DNA from: Ramazzottius varieornatus
Lineage: Eukaryota; Tardigrada; Eutardigrada; Parachela; Ramazzottiidae
Assembly (NCBI GenBank): GCA_001949185.1
Contig: BDGG01000005.1
Location: forward strand, 1,291,249 to 1,355,248
Direction: 5' to 3'
Length of the DNA: 64,000 bases
The notes under the pieces were generated by a model, which was given only the letters and a program-made list of their open reading frames with translations, ran no database searches and was not told the origin of the DNA. The first letter of the stretch is position 1, and each line of letters starts with the position of its first letter. A program made the translations under genes and the position numbers. This document shows, piece after piece, positions 1 to 11,840 of the stretch.

Positions 1-1063
1 AAAAGTCACCTCACGTTGCTGCTGAGGAGTTCGAGGACTAGGCTCTGCACATCGATGTCCGTTATTCGTTTGATGTGTCCATTGTGAACCTGGAACAAAA
101 TTCTTTGGTGGAAAAACAAACACAAACACGAAGAAACGATGCAGATAGCAGAAAAAGCAACCATACATCCGAAGTCCACAGTTTAAGCGGCTTGCTTCCA
201 ACACTGTACAGTATGGACATAAATCCGCTCTGAAAAGTATTCCGAAACATTTTGATGTACACCAGAATGGATAACACTGGTAAACTTCAGACGACAGCCG
301 TGGTCTCGTGGCGAGGTGCGGGCCTGGCCCGAGACCGCTTACATCCGCATTAAGCCCCAACCGTCTTAGCAACCATGGGCGTATACTGCAAGAACAAAAC
401 AACAATCAACAGAGAAATCATTTGCATTGGACATTCTTTCGGATGTTTTACCAAGGAACCTGTGCAAGTCCCATTGTTCCGCATGACAGAAACCTCCACG
501 TGCCAGTCAGACTAGAACTCGTAATATCAGCACAAGTCCTGTGGCTCGTTTGCTTGGGAACTTCTGAAAATAACAACCTGTAAACAGTATCAGCATATTG
601 ATACAAAAGGCGAAGTTCCGTGAACGAATCGGAAACGCTACATCAGTCGGATTCAGGTTTGCTCTTACGCTTATCCTTTCAACGGTGGCTTCCCGCAGTT
701 GTTCACGCTCAGATTTCCGCCACCGTGGCACTTTTCCCGGTAAACGCCATGCACATGGAGAATGCTACTGTATGAGCCAGATTAAAGTGGTTAGAAAAAT
801 GAAGGATGGTGAAACACAACTCGCAAATAATTTCTTTCAAGCGTGATGTAAGATGGAAATGTTACCTGCTCTTGAACGTTCCGCCAGGAAATTCTTTAGC
901 CGGAAGTCGAACGAAAATGCCTTTGTATGACCACATCAGAGCCTGTATGACCATTGACTTTCCCTCTGAAAAATCGGAGAAGCTCATTTTCGGCATTCCC
1001 TTTCTGCTGCGCTATTGCTTGCCTGAAGTCATTTCATATTGGAAGAAAGTCCTATCCAGCATC
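1..1063. other. Upstream of bestrophin 1; no gene seen
   Basis: Short frames on both strands but no recognisable protein or splice-linked exons. It presumably holds the bestrophin 1 promoter and 5'UTR; no core motif is clear enough to call. Confidence 0.5.
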
Positions 1064-3394
1064 ATGACTATCTCATACCAGCTGAGTGTTGCAAATGCCA
1101 CCTTTGCCGGGTTCTTCAAGCTACTCGCTCGATGGAAAGGGAGTGTCTACAAACTGATGTTCAAGGAGCTCCTCGTCTTTTCTTTCCTGTATGCTTTCGT
1201 CAGTGCCATTTATAGATTTGTCCTAGAGGACGGACAAAAAAGGTAAGATACTCTGCCCAGACTATGCGTGAAACCATTTGGACAGTGTTCGAGTTTTTCT
1301 ATCAGGTACTTCGAAAAATTCTGCATCCATATCGAAGAGACCATCACACATGTACCGCTCACCTTCGTTCTGGGATTCTATGTCACGTTTGTAGTATCCC
1401 GATGGTGGGAGCAACTAAACAGTTATCCTTGGCCAGATCGGTACTCGAGCAAACTTTGTTTTCATCTCGAGAGATAGTGTACATTTCTCTACCGTCTATT
1501 TACATCTATTCCGTTGTCCAGGATGATTTTACTGATTGTGCACCATGTGAGCGGGCTGGACGAACGATCCCGAATGCTAAGGTTCGTTTCCATCCACAAA
1601 TGACAACTCATTTGTCTCAGATAATTTCCAGTGAAAGTTTGTATAGACGGACGTTGGTGAGGTACCTAAATGCCTCCATCATTCTTCTCACAAGGACCAT
1701 CAGCGTAGTCACGAAGAAACGGTTCCCATCGGTCGAGCATCTGGTAGATGCCGGCTTGCTGACCAAGGAAGAGATGGCACTGTACGACAAACTCGAGCTG
1801 CAGTACGGAAAGTTCTGGGTTCCACTTGTTTGGTTTTCCCGCCTGCTTGAACAAGGAAGGGCGGAAGGCTTGATCAAAGACGCATCTGGGGTGGCCGTCA
1901 AGCAGATCTTGGATGAGTTGCTAGTCTTCCGGTCCTTGCTCGGAAAGATGTTCATGTATGACTGGGTCAGCATTCCCGTCAGCTACACACAGGTAAGCAT
2001 TCCAAATAGACTCCAAAGACTGTACGAACAATGTGAGTCGTCGAACAGGTGGTAACGATTGCCACGTACACTTACTTCATGGGATGCGTCTTCGCACGTC
2101 AAAAGCTGGATCCAGCACAGGCTTACAAGGGCCATGGCTTTGACGCTTACGTTCCAGTCTTCACGATCCTCCAGTTCATGTTCTACGTTGGCTGGTTGAA
2201 AGTGGCGGAGAGCTTGATTAATCCTTGGGGCGAAGACGACGATGACTTCGAGGTATCCAAACCGCTTGCCGGCCGACTATCTAAAACATAAACGAGGTTC
2301 TGGCTTTAGGTCAACTGGTTCATAGATCGACATGTCCAAGCAAGCTATGCTATGGTGGATGACATGTAAGTACCTTTGCCATCTTGTCAGACCGCTCACA
2401 AAAGGGAAACAGGTCTTCGACTGCCGTAGGCACCATGAAGTTCCTCCTCTTGTCAAGGATCGATACTGGGGCGAAGTTAGGATTCAACTTCCGTATACGG
2501 ATGCATCCATGGACACTAAACGGGATGAAGAATGCGCGGACTTGGGATCTGCGATGGAATATCAGTAAGTCGATGGGAAAGATTAATACACCGGTACTTG
2601 TGGAATTTCGGTTACATGGCAAACCTATGTGTTATAGCGTTCCACTCGATAAGCAGCGACTCTCAGTATCCCCACTAGCGCCAGGCAGCCGACGAGCGTC
2701 CATGACGACCCATAACACGGAAGCCAACTCGAATACCTTACAACCTCCTTCCAATTGGGAAAGCCTTTTCCGTCCCGGCCTTAGGTTTGATACCGCCTGG
2801 AGAATACAAACATCAGGATAATCACCTATAGCTAGCTGATGTTATCCAGGAAAAAGAGTGGTGTGTTCCTCGCGATTCCCCAAAGGCATGACTTCATGAT
2901 CCCCATCGAAGAGTCGCCGTCTCCCATCACCTCGCCGGTGGCTCCCGATTCGCCAGACGTTAACGCTCCAACTTTCCGCCTGATCCAAAACCTCCAGCAA
3001 GGTCTCACCGGAAACCTGACAGAGTATCGTACGGCCAACTTTGACCGTCCGGTTTCCGAGTTTATCGACGCCTCAGACCCGTCCTCTTCTAACAGGTACA
3101 TACAACTGTGAAGACTCCAACAATCAACACCTAACCCTTATTGAAGCGAAAAAACGTACTGCATATAATATTGTATCTCACATCTCGGCTTTCCCGACGA
3201 AACATTCTCGTAATCGATACCCTCGTAGGAACTCCGTGGCTTCAACAGTCGCACAGGCCAGCTACTTCCGCCCGACTGCTCTGGTTTCCGAGAGGAAGTC
3301 GTTGGATAGTCTGCAAAACCAGTTCTCACCGACCACCTCTCCCAAAAACGGAGATGGCAATACTCCACTTCTTCGACGCACGGTACAAAAGTGA
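1064..3394 (+). CDS. Bestrophin anion channel, paralogue 1 (10 exons, 557 aa)
   Basis: Member of the bestrophin family: pentameric, Ca2+-gated plasma-membrane chloride/anion channels. Exons: 1064-1242, 1306-1440, 1522-1581, 1647-1992, 2049-2252, 2310-2365, 2430-2564, 2638-2784, 2850-3095, 3229-3394. All borders are GT/AG, phases match, and the CDS is 1674 nt. The start ATG opens with MTISYQ, the usual bestrophin N-terminus. Visible hallmarks are RWKGSVYK (about residue 24), [10 protein letters not shown] (77-86) with neck positions V76, F80 and F84, RWW and PWPDR (about 100), and the Ca2+-clasp motif [11 protein letters not shown] ending at residue 308. The last three exons encode a low-complexity cytosolic tail that is not conserved with the other two copies. 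Neck residue 76 is Val instead of the usual Ile. It is the first of three tandem paralogues. The core is certain; the exact splicing of the tail is less so. Confidence 0.94.
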
Positions 3395-3779
3395 TCATCG
3401 ATAACTCTGATGATGCAAAACAAACTTCCTCCTCAATGGACCAAATTGTCTTAACGTAACCGAATGTGACTTACCGCAACGGCATATTATTTTATTGTAC
3501 ATGTCCCAGTTTGAAGTTCTTCGGTCTGTTTATGAATAAACTATCCAGAAAAGCGTGACAACAAAATATTATTAAAACTAATTAATTATAATCCGTCAAC
3601 AAAAAGAGAGATACAAAAGGGAAATCGCAGATTAATCGTATCAATCTTCAACAAAAACGTAAATCTCTTTCTTTCACAAATGCACATGTGCTACGACACA
3701 TGTCACGAAACATTATCCGACATCTCTCCAAAAGCACAAAGAACAAAGGAAAATAACTCGAAAAGCCAAGTTGTCTAAC

Positions 3780-5379
3780 TTAGATCGGGTCATCCTTTTC
3801 CTGATACATCGCGTATCGTTGTCCGCAATAACCGGAGCCATTCTGCTGTGGAGCTGTCAAATCTACAGGTCGGTTCAACCTGAGATCCTGCGCCGAGGAC
3901 GTGGGCACAATCACTGATCGGTGCTGTGGTGAAGCTTGAGCCGAAGGATAGTCCATGGGTGATCCATACGTTGGTCGGCTTACCGTACTTTCTCTCTCTT
4001 GGTTTCTTTCGTGTTGTGCGAAGACGGGAAGCTGTGCTTGTTGTAGCTGCTGCTGTTGCTGCATCATCATGGCCATCATCAGCTGTTGCTGGTAGCTGGC
4101 CGCGAACGGATCCACTGGGGAATGAGGAAATGCAGCGAGGGACGGAGAGTACATGGGACTCGTACCGAAGTAGAAGGGCGATGGTAACGTCACCATCGGG
4201 GACAGAAGTCGGAGAGGCTCTGCTTTGGTTGTGTTAGCGTACAGCCCAGGCGAAGATCCGTTGCTTCGACTGACCACCGCTGGTGGAGAACGAACTATCA
4301 CGGACGTCGGAGTACCAGAACTCCTGCAACAGCCAAACGACCCGTTCTGAGCGTTCACGATCAATACACTATGCATTACATCATCCAACAAACGCGAAAG
4401 CAATCAAGCACCCTGACGTCATACAGAGCATTCCAGCCATTTCCGGTGGCACTTTCGAGCAAGACGCTCCGCAGCCGCGGATTCCCGCCGAGCAAGGCAT
4501 CTTGGCCAACGGCAGAACTTACCGCCATCCGTGAGCCGCATGCGCTGTTGAATATATTTTGTCACAAAATAGTTTTTTTCTTCGGTATTTTAGCTGAATT
4601 TTCAGTTTGTAATTGTTTGTTATCTGAGAAGCTTTTATAATTTCACACCTTCCCGTTTCTTTCTTTGGTCGTTTCGTGCTGGAATGTTCCTTGAGTACAT
4701 GGGGAGATGCGGAGGGACTTTTGGAGAAGAATTCTCTTGGTTGTGCGTGTGGGAAGACGGGCTTGTCGGGCGTGGTGTAAACGGACCTCGACAACAAGTC
4801 TTCATCCTCAGAGTCCAGATCCGACTCTTCCTCTACCTGCTGCCGTTTACCTGAAGGAAGGCGAAGCTTTTCCGCGACCGGAGATCGATGCGCGATGACC
4901 GAGCCAGAAGGTCCGGGAAAGCCAGGAGAGAAAGGTTCAGGCTTCAGCTGCTCATCTTCAACGAAATTCGGTGCTCCTACACGATGATTCTTTCTTCTTG
5001 CTGCATAGTTAATACTCTTAGGAACTGTGGACGAAGTGGAGGAAGCCAGTTTGCCCATCGACAAGGCCGCAACAGCCGTTGCTTCTTCGGGAGTCTTGCC
5101 AACGGCTTTGGCGGCTGCTTCAGCGACGATCTCGCGGAGGAAGTCAAACTTTTGCTCGTTATCCACACATTGTTTGATATGGTCGATACTCAACGTTCGC
5201 GCACCTCTACCCGCTGCAATCTCTCCACATTTGGCCAGAAAGACTTCGGTGAAGAGCTCGAGACTTTTGGAGACAACGACGGGAACAGCAGCTGCCACTT
5301 TGCCCACTTCTTCGTCCGTCTGCATGATCTTCTTGATCCGGGCTGGAGGGAAGCGCGTCTTGAACTTGTTACTGGGCAT
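3780..5379 (-). CDS. DRAP1: NC2-alpha / DRAP1 transcription corepressor subunit (2 coding exons, 424 aa)
   Basis: Histone-fold subunit that pairs with NC2-beta (Dr1) on TBP-bound promoters and represses or redistributes Pol II preinitiation complexes. Coding exons 5379-4649 and 4323-3780 join in frame (AG|G) to give 1275 nt. Residues 1-90 carry the conserved fold: [20 protein letters not shown], then [18 protein letters not shown], ending in [13 protein letters not shown]. Met1 is chosen because MPSNK matches the family start. An acceptor (TTGCAG) about 20 bp upstream shows a 5'UTR intron. The C-terminus is much longer than in human DRAP1 (about 205 aa). It has an acidic patch ([10 protein letters not shown]), a lysine-rich patch, Ser/Pro stretches and a Met/Gln run ([14 protein letters not shown]). 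Antisense to the bestrophins on either side. Confidence 0.93.
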
Positions 5380-5399
5380 ACTGACGTCTTGGTCCTGCA

Positions 5400-6900
5400 A
5401 CAAAACGAAAATGATCGTTAGAAAATTGAACGAACAAGCCGTTAGCACGAATATCACCGTAAGGTTTTATTGTCTAGCAAAGTGGGCCACTTTAACCTCT
5501 TTTCTTCACAAACGTAAACTAACGCACGAGGTTACTTTCAATATCATGCAAACAAGCAAGCCAACTTACTGTTCCTTTTCTTTAAACTCAAGTTCAGCTG
5601 GACAAAGAAAGATCCATTTTGCACACAGCACAATGGGTTCGCTTTGGAAGGGAAGACAATCTGGAAAGCCTAAACGAATATATAACAACCGCAAATCAAC
5701 TGATCAACGTAGACAAGGTAGCGCAAAGTTGTCGTCTCAAAGGAAACTCGTGAATCGTGATAGAAATTGATCCCACATGCAGCGTTTTCAAACGACTCCG
5801 CACGAACATACCTTCGACCGTGATTTAGCCAACGGAATCTTCACGGCGATAAAACCAGTTTTGAGAGCGTTGTACGCAGAAGGGAAACGGCAATCACGAT
5901 CTGGCAACAGACACCCTCTGAAGTCACTAGACTCAACAGATGTACGGCAGATAAGTCACTTTACCGAAAACGCTACTCCAAGGTCTAGCCTAATTTACGA
6001 CACTACAGTCTGCAGATGCAACGATCAAACCCTTCCAAGGTTCGAAGGTTCCTTCATCGCGAACCATTTACCAGAAAAGAGAAACCCAGAAAAGTGAGAA
6101 AAAGAAAATCGAAAAGATTGAAATCGAACCACCTTGAAAAGAATTTCCGCCCGGAAATAAAATCAAGCTTGTCTGCGACTGATTAACGTTCAACCCACCT
6201 CTTTTCATCAAACAATCGAGCGCCACTTCCTGCGAAAGAGATACGTTTGTCGCAACTCACAAGACATCAGAATGATAACATGCCTGTCATGTCATAGTCA
6301 TACCAGAGTATCACTCTGGTCATACCAATGGAAACTAAGATTTAGCCGATTCCTGAATCAGGAACAGAAATCAAATCTGGGACATCCGGGTTCCAGACCA
6401 TCGTCCGCATGTACAGTGTATAAGAAAAACTGTCCCGGCGACCGGTTCCCGTTATTAAGACCAACGGAAGAGCCATTAGAACAGGTATCGCAGTAGTTCG
6501 TCCGGCCGAGCGAAGCGAGGCCTTTATTAGTCTCACGTTTTCAGTGCTGATCAGAATGTTCAGTCATGGGCTTTATCGCAAACAACCTTCTGAAAATTAG
6601 TGCGCCAGTTGAACGAGCCGATGTACTAGACCCACTTATCGCAAAGACGCAAACTTCACTGCGCCAGTGCGCTCGCTCGGCCGTTCCAGTGGTCAAGACC
6701 ACTAGCTAGTATGTTTACTACTCGAAACCCAGATTGCAGTTCACGTGTAAGACCACGTCTTGAAAGCAGGCGAAACGATTTATAAGATCCCAGATTCTGT
6801 CTTTCCATCATAGCCTTGTCACCCTCCATCACAGAAAAATACTGGAAAAAAAGAGAAAAAGTTTGATGGTGACAACCAATGGCAAGAAAGAAACAAGATG
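5400..6900. other. Intergenic, NC2-alpha to RPABC4; no gene seen
   Basis: Contains the promoter and 5'UTR intron of NC2-alpha and the 3' side of RPABC4. The plus-strand frames here show no family features. One possible small inverted-repeat element lies at 6495-6695. Confidence 0.5.
6495..6695. repeat. Possible small inverted-repeat element (CGGCCGAGCGA arms)
   Basis: GTCCGGCCGAGCGAAGCGAG near 6500 faces GCGCTCGCTCGGCCGTTCC near 6685; the shared arm is about 11 bp. Nearby are two short palindromes, CCAGAGTATCACTCTGG (about 6303) and ATTCCTGAATCAGGAA (about 6350). Confidence 0.35.
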
Positions 6901-6901
6901 T

Positions 6902-7147
6902 TCAACGCGCATCGAAGACAATCAAGCGTTTCGTTCGTTTCTTATACAGGATACGATAGCCACACTCTTGACAACGGATCGGTTCCCTTCCCCGGATGGG
7001 GTTCTCTCGATGACATTCACCACAGATGTACACGACGGGCTTCTTGTCTTCTTCCGTCAATCCCGTGTCCATGGGCTCTCTTCTAGAATCGCGGCTGCTC
7101 TTGGAAGCTGAGCCGGTGACTGTCGACTGGTTATCCGTGTCAGCCAT
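6902..7147 (-). CDS. POLR2K: RNA polymerases I, II and III subunit RPABC4 (RPB12-type zinc ribbon), 81 aa
   Basis: Small zinc-ribbon subunit shared by all three nuclear RNA polymerases, where it helps anchor RPB2/RPB3. One coding exon from ATG 7147-7145 to TGA at 6902. The C-terminal half carries the diagnostic CxxC..CxxC ribbon: [12 protein letters not shown], then [19 protein letters not shown], ending in VFDAR as the family does. Human RPABC4 is 58 aa; this copy has about 25 extra polar N-terminal residues. A splice acceptor (CCTTCCAG) lies 8 bp upstream of the ATG, so the 5'UTR is probably spliced. Located between bestrophin copies 1 and 2 on the opposite strand. Confidence 0.93.
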   Translation of the reverse strand: MADTDNQSTVTGSASKSSRDSRREPMDTGLTEEDKKPVVYICGECHRENPIRGREPIRCQECGYRILYKKRTKRLIVFDAR

Positions 7148-8336
7148 GTTTATACCTGGAAGGGTCAACCTTCGGACCTATAACCAAACTACCCCCTGTA
7201 AAACTTCTTCTTAACAAGACGAAGAACGGCAGGAAGAGCAATAATAATCGCCTTCTTACCTCAGTTACCTTCACTCGCGCAAGAGGTACAGACTTCGGCG
7301 TATGTTCCAGGAAAGTCCAGTCAGCAACAAGACGCGTTTCCGCGCACGAAGCGTCCCACACCGATCCACGGGGAAACCGAGACAACACTGGGATGAGTGG
7401 AGTAGCTAGTGCCACGAGATAAGTTCCGATGTTCGACCACCGGAGAGGAATTCTGGAGAGAGGATCCGTGGAGAGAAAAATTAATGGACAGAATTGAAAT
7501 GAGTGACATCAGGTAAAAATCATACTGTAATGCTTCATGAACTTCGCGAAGCACGTGTGATCATACGCGTGCAGTTGAACCCCGGTCCGAAAACTTTTCA
7601 TTACCAACCCCCTAAGGGATGTTTCGCGCGTATGAAGACGTATTTTGCGAAGTTCATTAAGTATTACAGTACTGTAATTTTACTACGCACTTTATCCGGT
7701 TCTGGTGTGTGACCTATTCGTGGGTGGGTTCGAAATTCTCCCTTGCGCGAGTTTCGTTTTGCGGAGACCAGCTCCCTTAGTCACCGTCGCAAACATCCAG
7801 AAAACTTCAGGAAGAGTTTTTCCTTTAACTGGTGGGAAGGACCGGTCCGAACGACTGCGAGAAATTGATCTGAACCGGACAGAGTGTGCGCGACAAGAAA
7901 TTGTCAGGAGAGATTCCATTTCCACCGCGGGAGACGCCTGCGGTCACCCAAAGATTTGATTTTTGATCGAGCTGATTTCACAGAATCAGTCTTCCGATTT
8001 CCCTTCAGTTTCTGTCTCAACTCTCAAGTTTCCAGTTCGACCCGCTGTTTTCGATGAAAACTTGCTTTCCTGCATCTGCTCCACGGTGATAGGGAGCAGT
8101 TGCGTCTCCTACTCGATGCTTTTGTTGGCTACCAGCAATTGCTTTGCAATTACAGTAGAGCGAAGCTGATGTCCTGGCCGTATGCGTCTTCATTGTTTCA
8201 CGGTGGAGGGTTCATTCTGCATGTCATTCCACCTCGGTACGTGACAATACTTGTGCATCTACGAGTGACAACGTTTTGAGGTTATGAATGTGGGGAGTTT
8301 GCTTAGTATTGCCTGTTGCTGTGTCTCCAGATATCG
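7148..8336. other. Divergent spacer between RPABC4 (-) and bestrophin 2 (+)
   Basis: Holds a probable 5'UTR intron of RPABC4, MITE A copy 1 at 7523-7671 and the bestrophin 2 promoter; no gene. Confidence 0.5.
7523..7671. mobile_element. MITE family A, copy 1 (about 149 bp)
   Basis: Begins TACTGTAATGCTTCATGAAC and ends with its imperfect reverse complement (..GTATTACAGTA). The centre includes ACCCCGGTC and CCCCTAAGGGATG, shared with the copies at 48803 and 46104. The arms are diverged (TTCATTAAGTATTACAG) compared with copy 2, so this copy is older. TA at each end fits a Tc1/mariner-type insertion. Confidence 0.75.
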
Positions 8337-10856
8337 ATGACCATCTCTTATCAATACAACGTTGCTACTGCATCGTTCGCTGGCTTCCCCCGTCTGCTAG
8401 CACGATGGAAAGGCAGTGTTTACAAGCTGGTCTTCAAGGAGGTACTAGTTTATGCTGGACTTTACGTGTTGATGAGCATCATGTATCGAATCGGCCTGAA
8501 CGAAGCACAGCGAAGGTGAGGCAAATTTTACATCTTGAACGAGCTACAATGGCGATAGTCGTCGGACGTCATCGGTGAGCGTGGGGCTTTGACGGTATAC
8601 GAAGGATGGTTCCAGTGTATACCTGTGACGTCATGCGCCAATATGACGCATCTCATTTTGAGTGCGGTGCAAACTGGAGCAGAAAAGGATGGAAAATTTT
8701 GCTTGCGAATTGTGTCGCGCATAATTACGGAAACTAGACGAGATACCTTATCCTGCTGTTGTTACGTCACGAGTTTACTGGCGCATCGCGGAGTGCTAAG
8801 CATCATCTCCTTGCTGAGTTCTTTCAGGATATTTTTAGAGCTTACGGCGAAAACCGCGGCTTTTGCAGCTAGGTGCTCACTGCTCATTGGAGCGCCTAAT
8901 TTCATTTACACTGTTTGTAGGTTCTTTGAAAAGATCTGTCTGCATATGGAAGTGAGCGTCAACTTCATCCCGCTGACTTTCGTCTTGGGTTTCTACGTCA
9001 GCTTCGTGGTGGGTCGTTGGTGGGACCAGTTCTCTTCCTACCCATGGCCCGACAGACTTTGCCTCCTTATCGTCCTGTACATCAACGGTCGTGACGAGAA
9101 GTCCCGCCTGATCCGTCGCACTCTAGTCCGTTACCTGAACGCCAGCACGGTTCTTCTCGCTCGCAGCGTCAGCATCGTAGCCAAGAAGCGCTTTCCCACA
9201 ACTGAACACCTGGTCGAAGCCGGCCTTCTCACCAAAGACGAGTTCAAACTTTTCGAGAGTGTCAGCACTCAATACGCCAAGTTCTGGGTGCCTTTAGTCT
9301 GGTTCACAAAGCTAGTTGACAAAGCCAAGAACGAACAGTTGTTCCATGATCCGTCGGGGGGAATGAAGCAGGTTCTGGATGAACTGATGAACTTCCGGGA
9401 TAGACAGGGAAAGATATGGGCTTTTGACTATGTCAGTATCCCAATTGTGTACACACAAGTCGTAACGCTTGCTACCTACATGTACTTTGTGGGATGCTTG
9501 TTCAGTCGGCAGTTCTTGGATCCCCAGCAGAAGTACGAGAATTACCATATCGATATCTACGTGCCGGTCTTCACTCTCCTACAGTTCTTCTTTTACGTTG
9601 GATGGCTAAAGGTCGCTGAGAGCCTGATTAATCCTTGGGGAGAAGATGACGATGACTTCGAAGTGAACTGGCTGATTGATCGGCATATGCAAGTTAGCTA
9701 TGCCATCGTTGACGATATGTAAGTTCCATTCTGAATGGTGGACTACACTTTGGAAACTGCTAAATCTTCCCTGTGTGTTTCTAGGTTCCACCAACTGCCT
9801 CCTCTTGAGAAAGACAAGTACTGGAACGAGAAAGAAATTCTTCTGCCGTATACCGAAGCTTCGTTGGAGGTGAAGAAGAAGCCAATATCGGATCTTGGAT
9901 CGACGATGAACCTCAAGTATGCCTTAGAGCACCGTTAGACTTGTCACGTAACGCAAACTTCTTGCTGATAGTGTCTGTTCTGTCTTGGTTTTCAGTATCC
10001 CAGCATCGTCTCGTCCCATGAGACGCATGACTATGGACACAACGAACCCAATGGGATCCAGCGCCGATTTAGTTATGCGGCGACGATATTTCCGGAGACG
10101 GGGAAGCGAAAACGATCCTTCCAACATCAGCAGCATAGGACAGCGGAAGTATGTTATCCATTCGGCTACCGTTTCTGTAAAAAGTAATCTCTCTGTTTCT
10201 AGGCAGTCATCACGAAGCTTTACAGAGATTAGCGTTGCCGTACCTGTGGCGCCATCCTTTGGTGAATCGCAAGGCTTCGTTGCGGACGTGAGCGGCATTA
10301 CAGGGAAGTCGGACGACAGCGGGTATTTGACTCCAGGGTTTCCGACTGTCCCAAACCTTCGGGACGAGAACGAAATCGATTCTGAACGAGTGCGGAAGAT
10401 CAGTTCCCCGGCCAGAATGTCCTTCTTCGTGCCTGATGGCGAAGTCCTCGCCAACTTCAACAGCAGAAACACCAGGTTCTTCACGCGTTATACCTATCCC
10501 GTTAAACTAATCTACACTGTCACCAAGTTGATCCTACGTTCTCACTGAACCCATTTCTGGGAAAGTTTCCACAATATGTATTTGATTCTACCAGGAATTC
10601 GTTTTACAGGTTGGATCCCATACAAGCAAGCGATGCTGATGCAAGCGACGCTGACGACGCTCACGCCCAGGTTAAAGCTCAACTACAGCGCAAGAAGTCC
10701 GACGTGAAGAAGAGGGAGTACCAGATGACCTTCCAGAAGCCAGCCAAAGGAGCCACGCCTCCCCGAAATGCTCAGTCCCCCAGCATGAATGAGTCTTCCG
10801 AACCGCTGCTGAGCCATTCAGGTATGGAAGATAGACCCGTGTCTATGATTGCGTGA
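8337..10856 (+). CDS. Bestrophin anion channel, paralogue 2 (6 exons, 593 aa; fused core exon)
   Basis: Second tandem bestrophin. Exons: 8337-8515, 8921-9718, 9785-9916, 9996-10148, 10203-10475, 10610-10856; 1782 nt in total. Exon 1 is exactly 179 nt, as in the other two copies. Exon 2 is an uninterrupted 798-nt block covering residues 60-326, which copies 1 and 3 split with four and six introns respectively. Neck residues are I76, F80 and F84 in [12 protein letters not shown]; the Ca2+ clasp is [11 protein letters not shown]. The 54-bp intron 10149-10202 is a multiple of three with no stop, so retention would add 18 residues. The long tail is basic and Ser-rich (RRRYFRRRG, KKSDVKKRE) and unlike the other tails. 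Phases agree at every junction. Confidence 0.94.
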
Positions 10857-11840
10857 AACAACATACAGTACAACAGATTAATTTCCTGAAATCTCCTTTT
10901 CGATTTTTCTCTCCCACTCCCCCACGGTGTTCCTCTCGAAACGTAGCTCCTCTTCCCCAAATGATAAACAGATATTTTTTCATGGGTTTTTTTAAATGAT
11001 CCTGTACCTGAGTTCCTCCCTCCACCGCGTACTTTCTTCGGAGCCTGATTGTACTTTTATTGAAGCAATATTACTTTTTTTCGTGCCTTGATCAGTTTAT
11101 GGAGCTTCTCAGAACCCAATAACCCGATCAAATCCCACCACTTTATTTTACTATCAAGGTGTTCCTAGCTATAAAACTATAAAAATCGCAGACGAAGATT
11201 TTTATAAGCGAACGGTTTTTACGTTTGATAGCAGATATCAAAGATTTAGGCGGTATCTTCGGTCAGGTCGGAGCGGCCTCATCAGTGCTGATAGTTCCTA
11301 GGGTTGGACTGTTGGGAAGTATTTGTTGGGTTTCAGTCTGTGTGAGCAAAAAAAGTATTCGGAAGGTTTACTGTATACGTCATGCGTGAAAAGATTCACA
11401 AAGAAACCAGTATTTATGGCGGATTTACAGTTTACACATTTTCGCCAACATTAAGACCTTGTCTTACTGTCCTCGGGCTATAGTCTTTTGTGGTGTTTCG
11501 GTACGAGTACTGTGTTTGGCGTGAGTCGCGTGCTTTCAGTTCTTTTCGTGTAGTTGCTATTTTCTGCAGATCCGACAGTATTTTATTGGCTCTACTAGAA
11601 GTTTCGAATATCCATTCTTGGCTTCTTTTGTGGCTTTGATTGTCACCCGCTGGCTCAAAGCGCGTGGTCGTTTGACGGCTGCTTGACCAAGGCCTTCCGT
11701 CGAAGTGTGAAATTCTGGAACTTTGATACATTCGTCCCCACGGGAAAGAGATGACTACGATGTAGCGAAAGTTCATTCGGGCCTCTAAAGCAGTCCCGTG
11801 TTGTGTCCTTCGCTTCCTTTTTGGCGGAGCGTTTTAGGAC
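10857..11840. other. Spacer between bestrophins 2 and 3; no gene seen
   Basis: AT-rich 3' flank of bestrophin 2, with a small hairpin (TATAAAAATC 11178-11187 facing GATTTTTATA 11197-11206). No supportable coding sequence. Confidence 0.5.

Noticed and set aside
1264-2055. Continuous 263-aa frame on the + strand
   Set aside because: It reads through three bestrophin 1 introns; only the part at 1647-1992 is real coding sequence.
5027-5770. 247-aa plus-strand frame
   Set aside because: Antisense shadow of the NC2-alpha exon.
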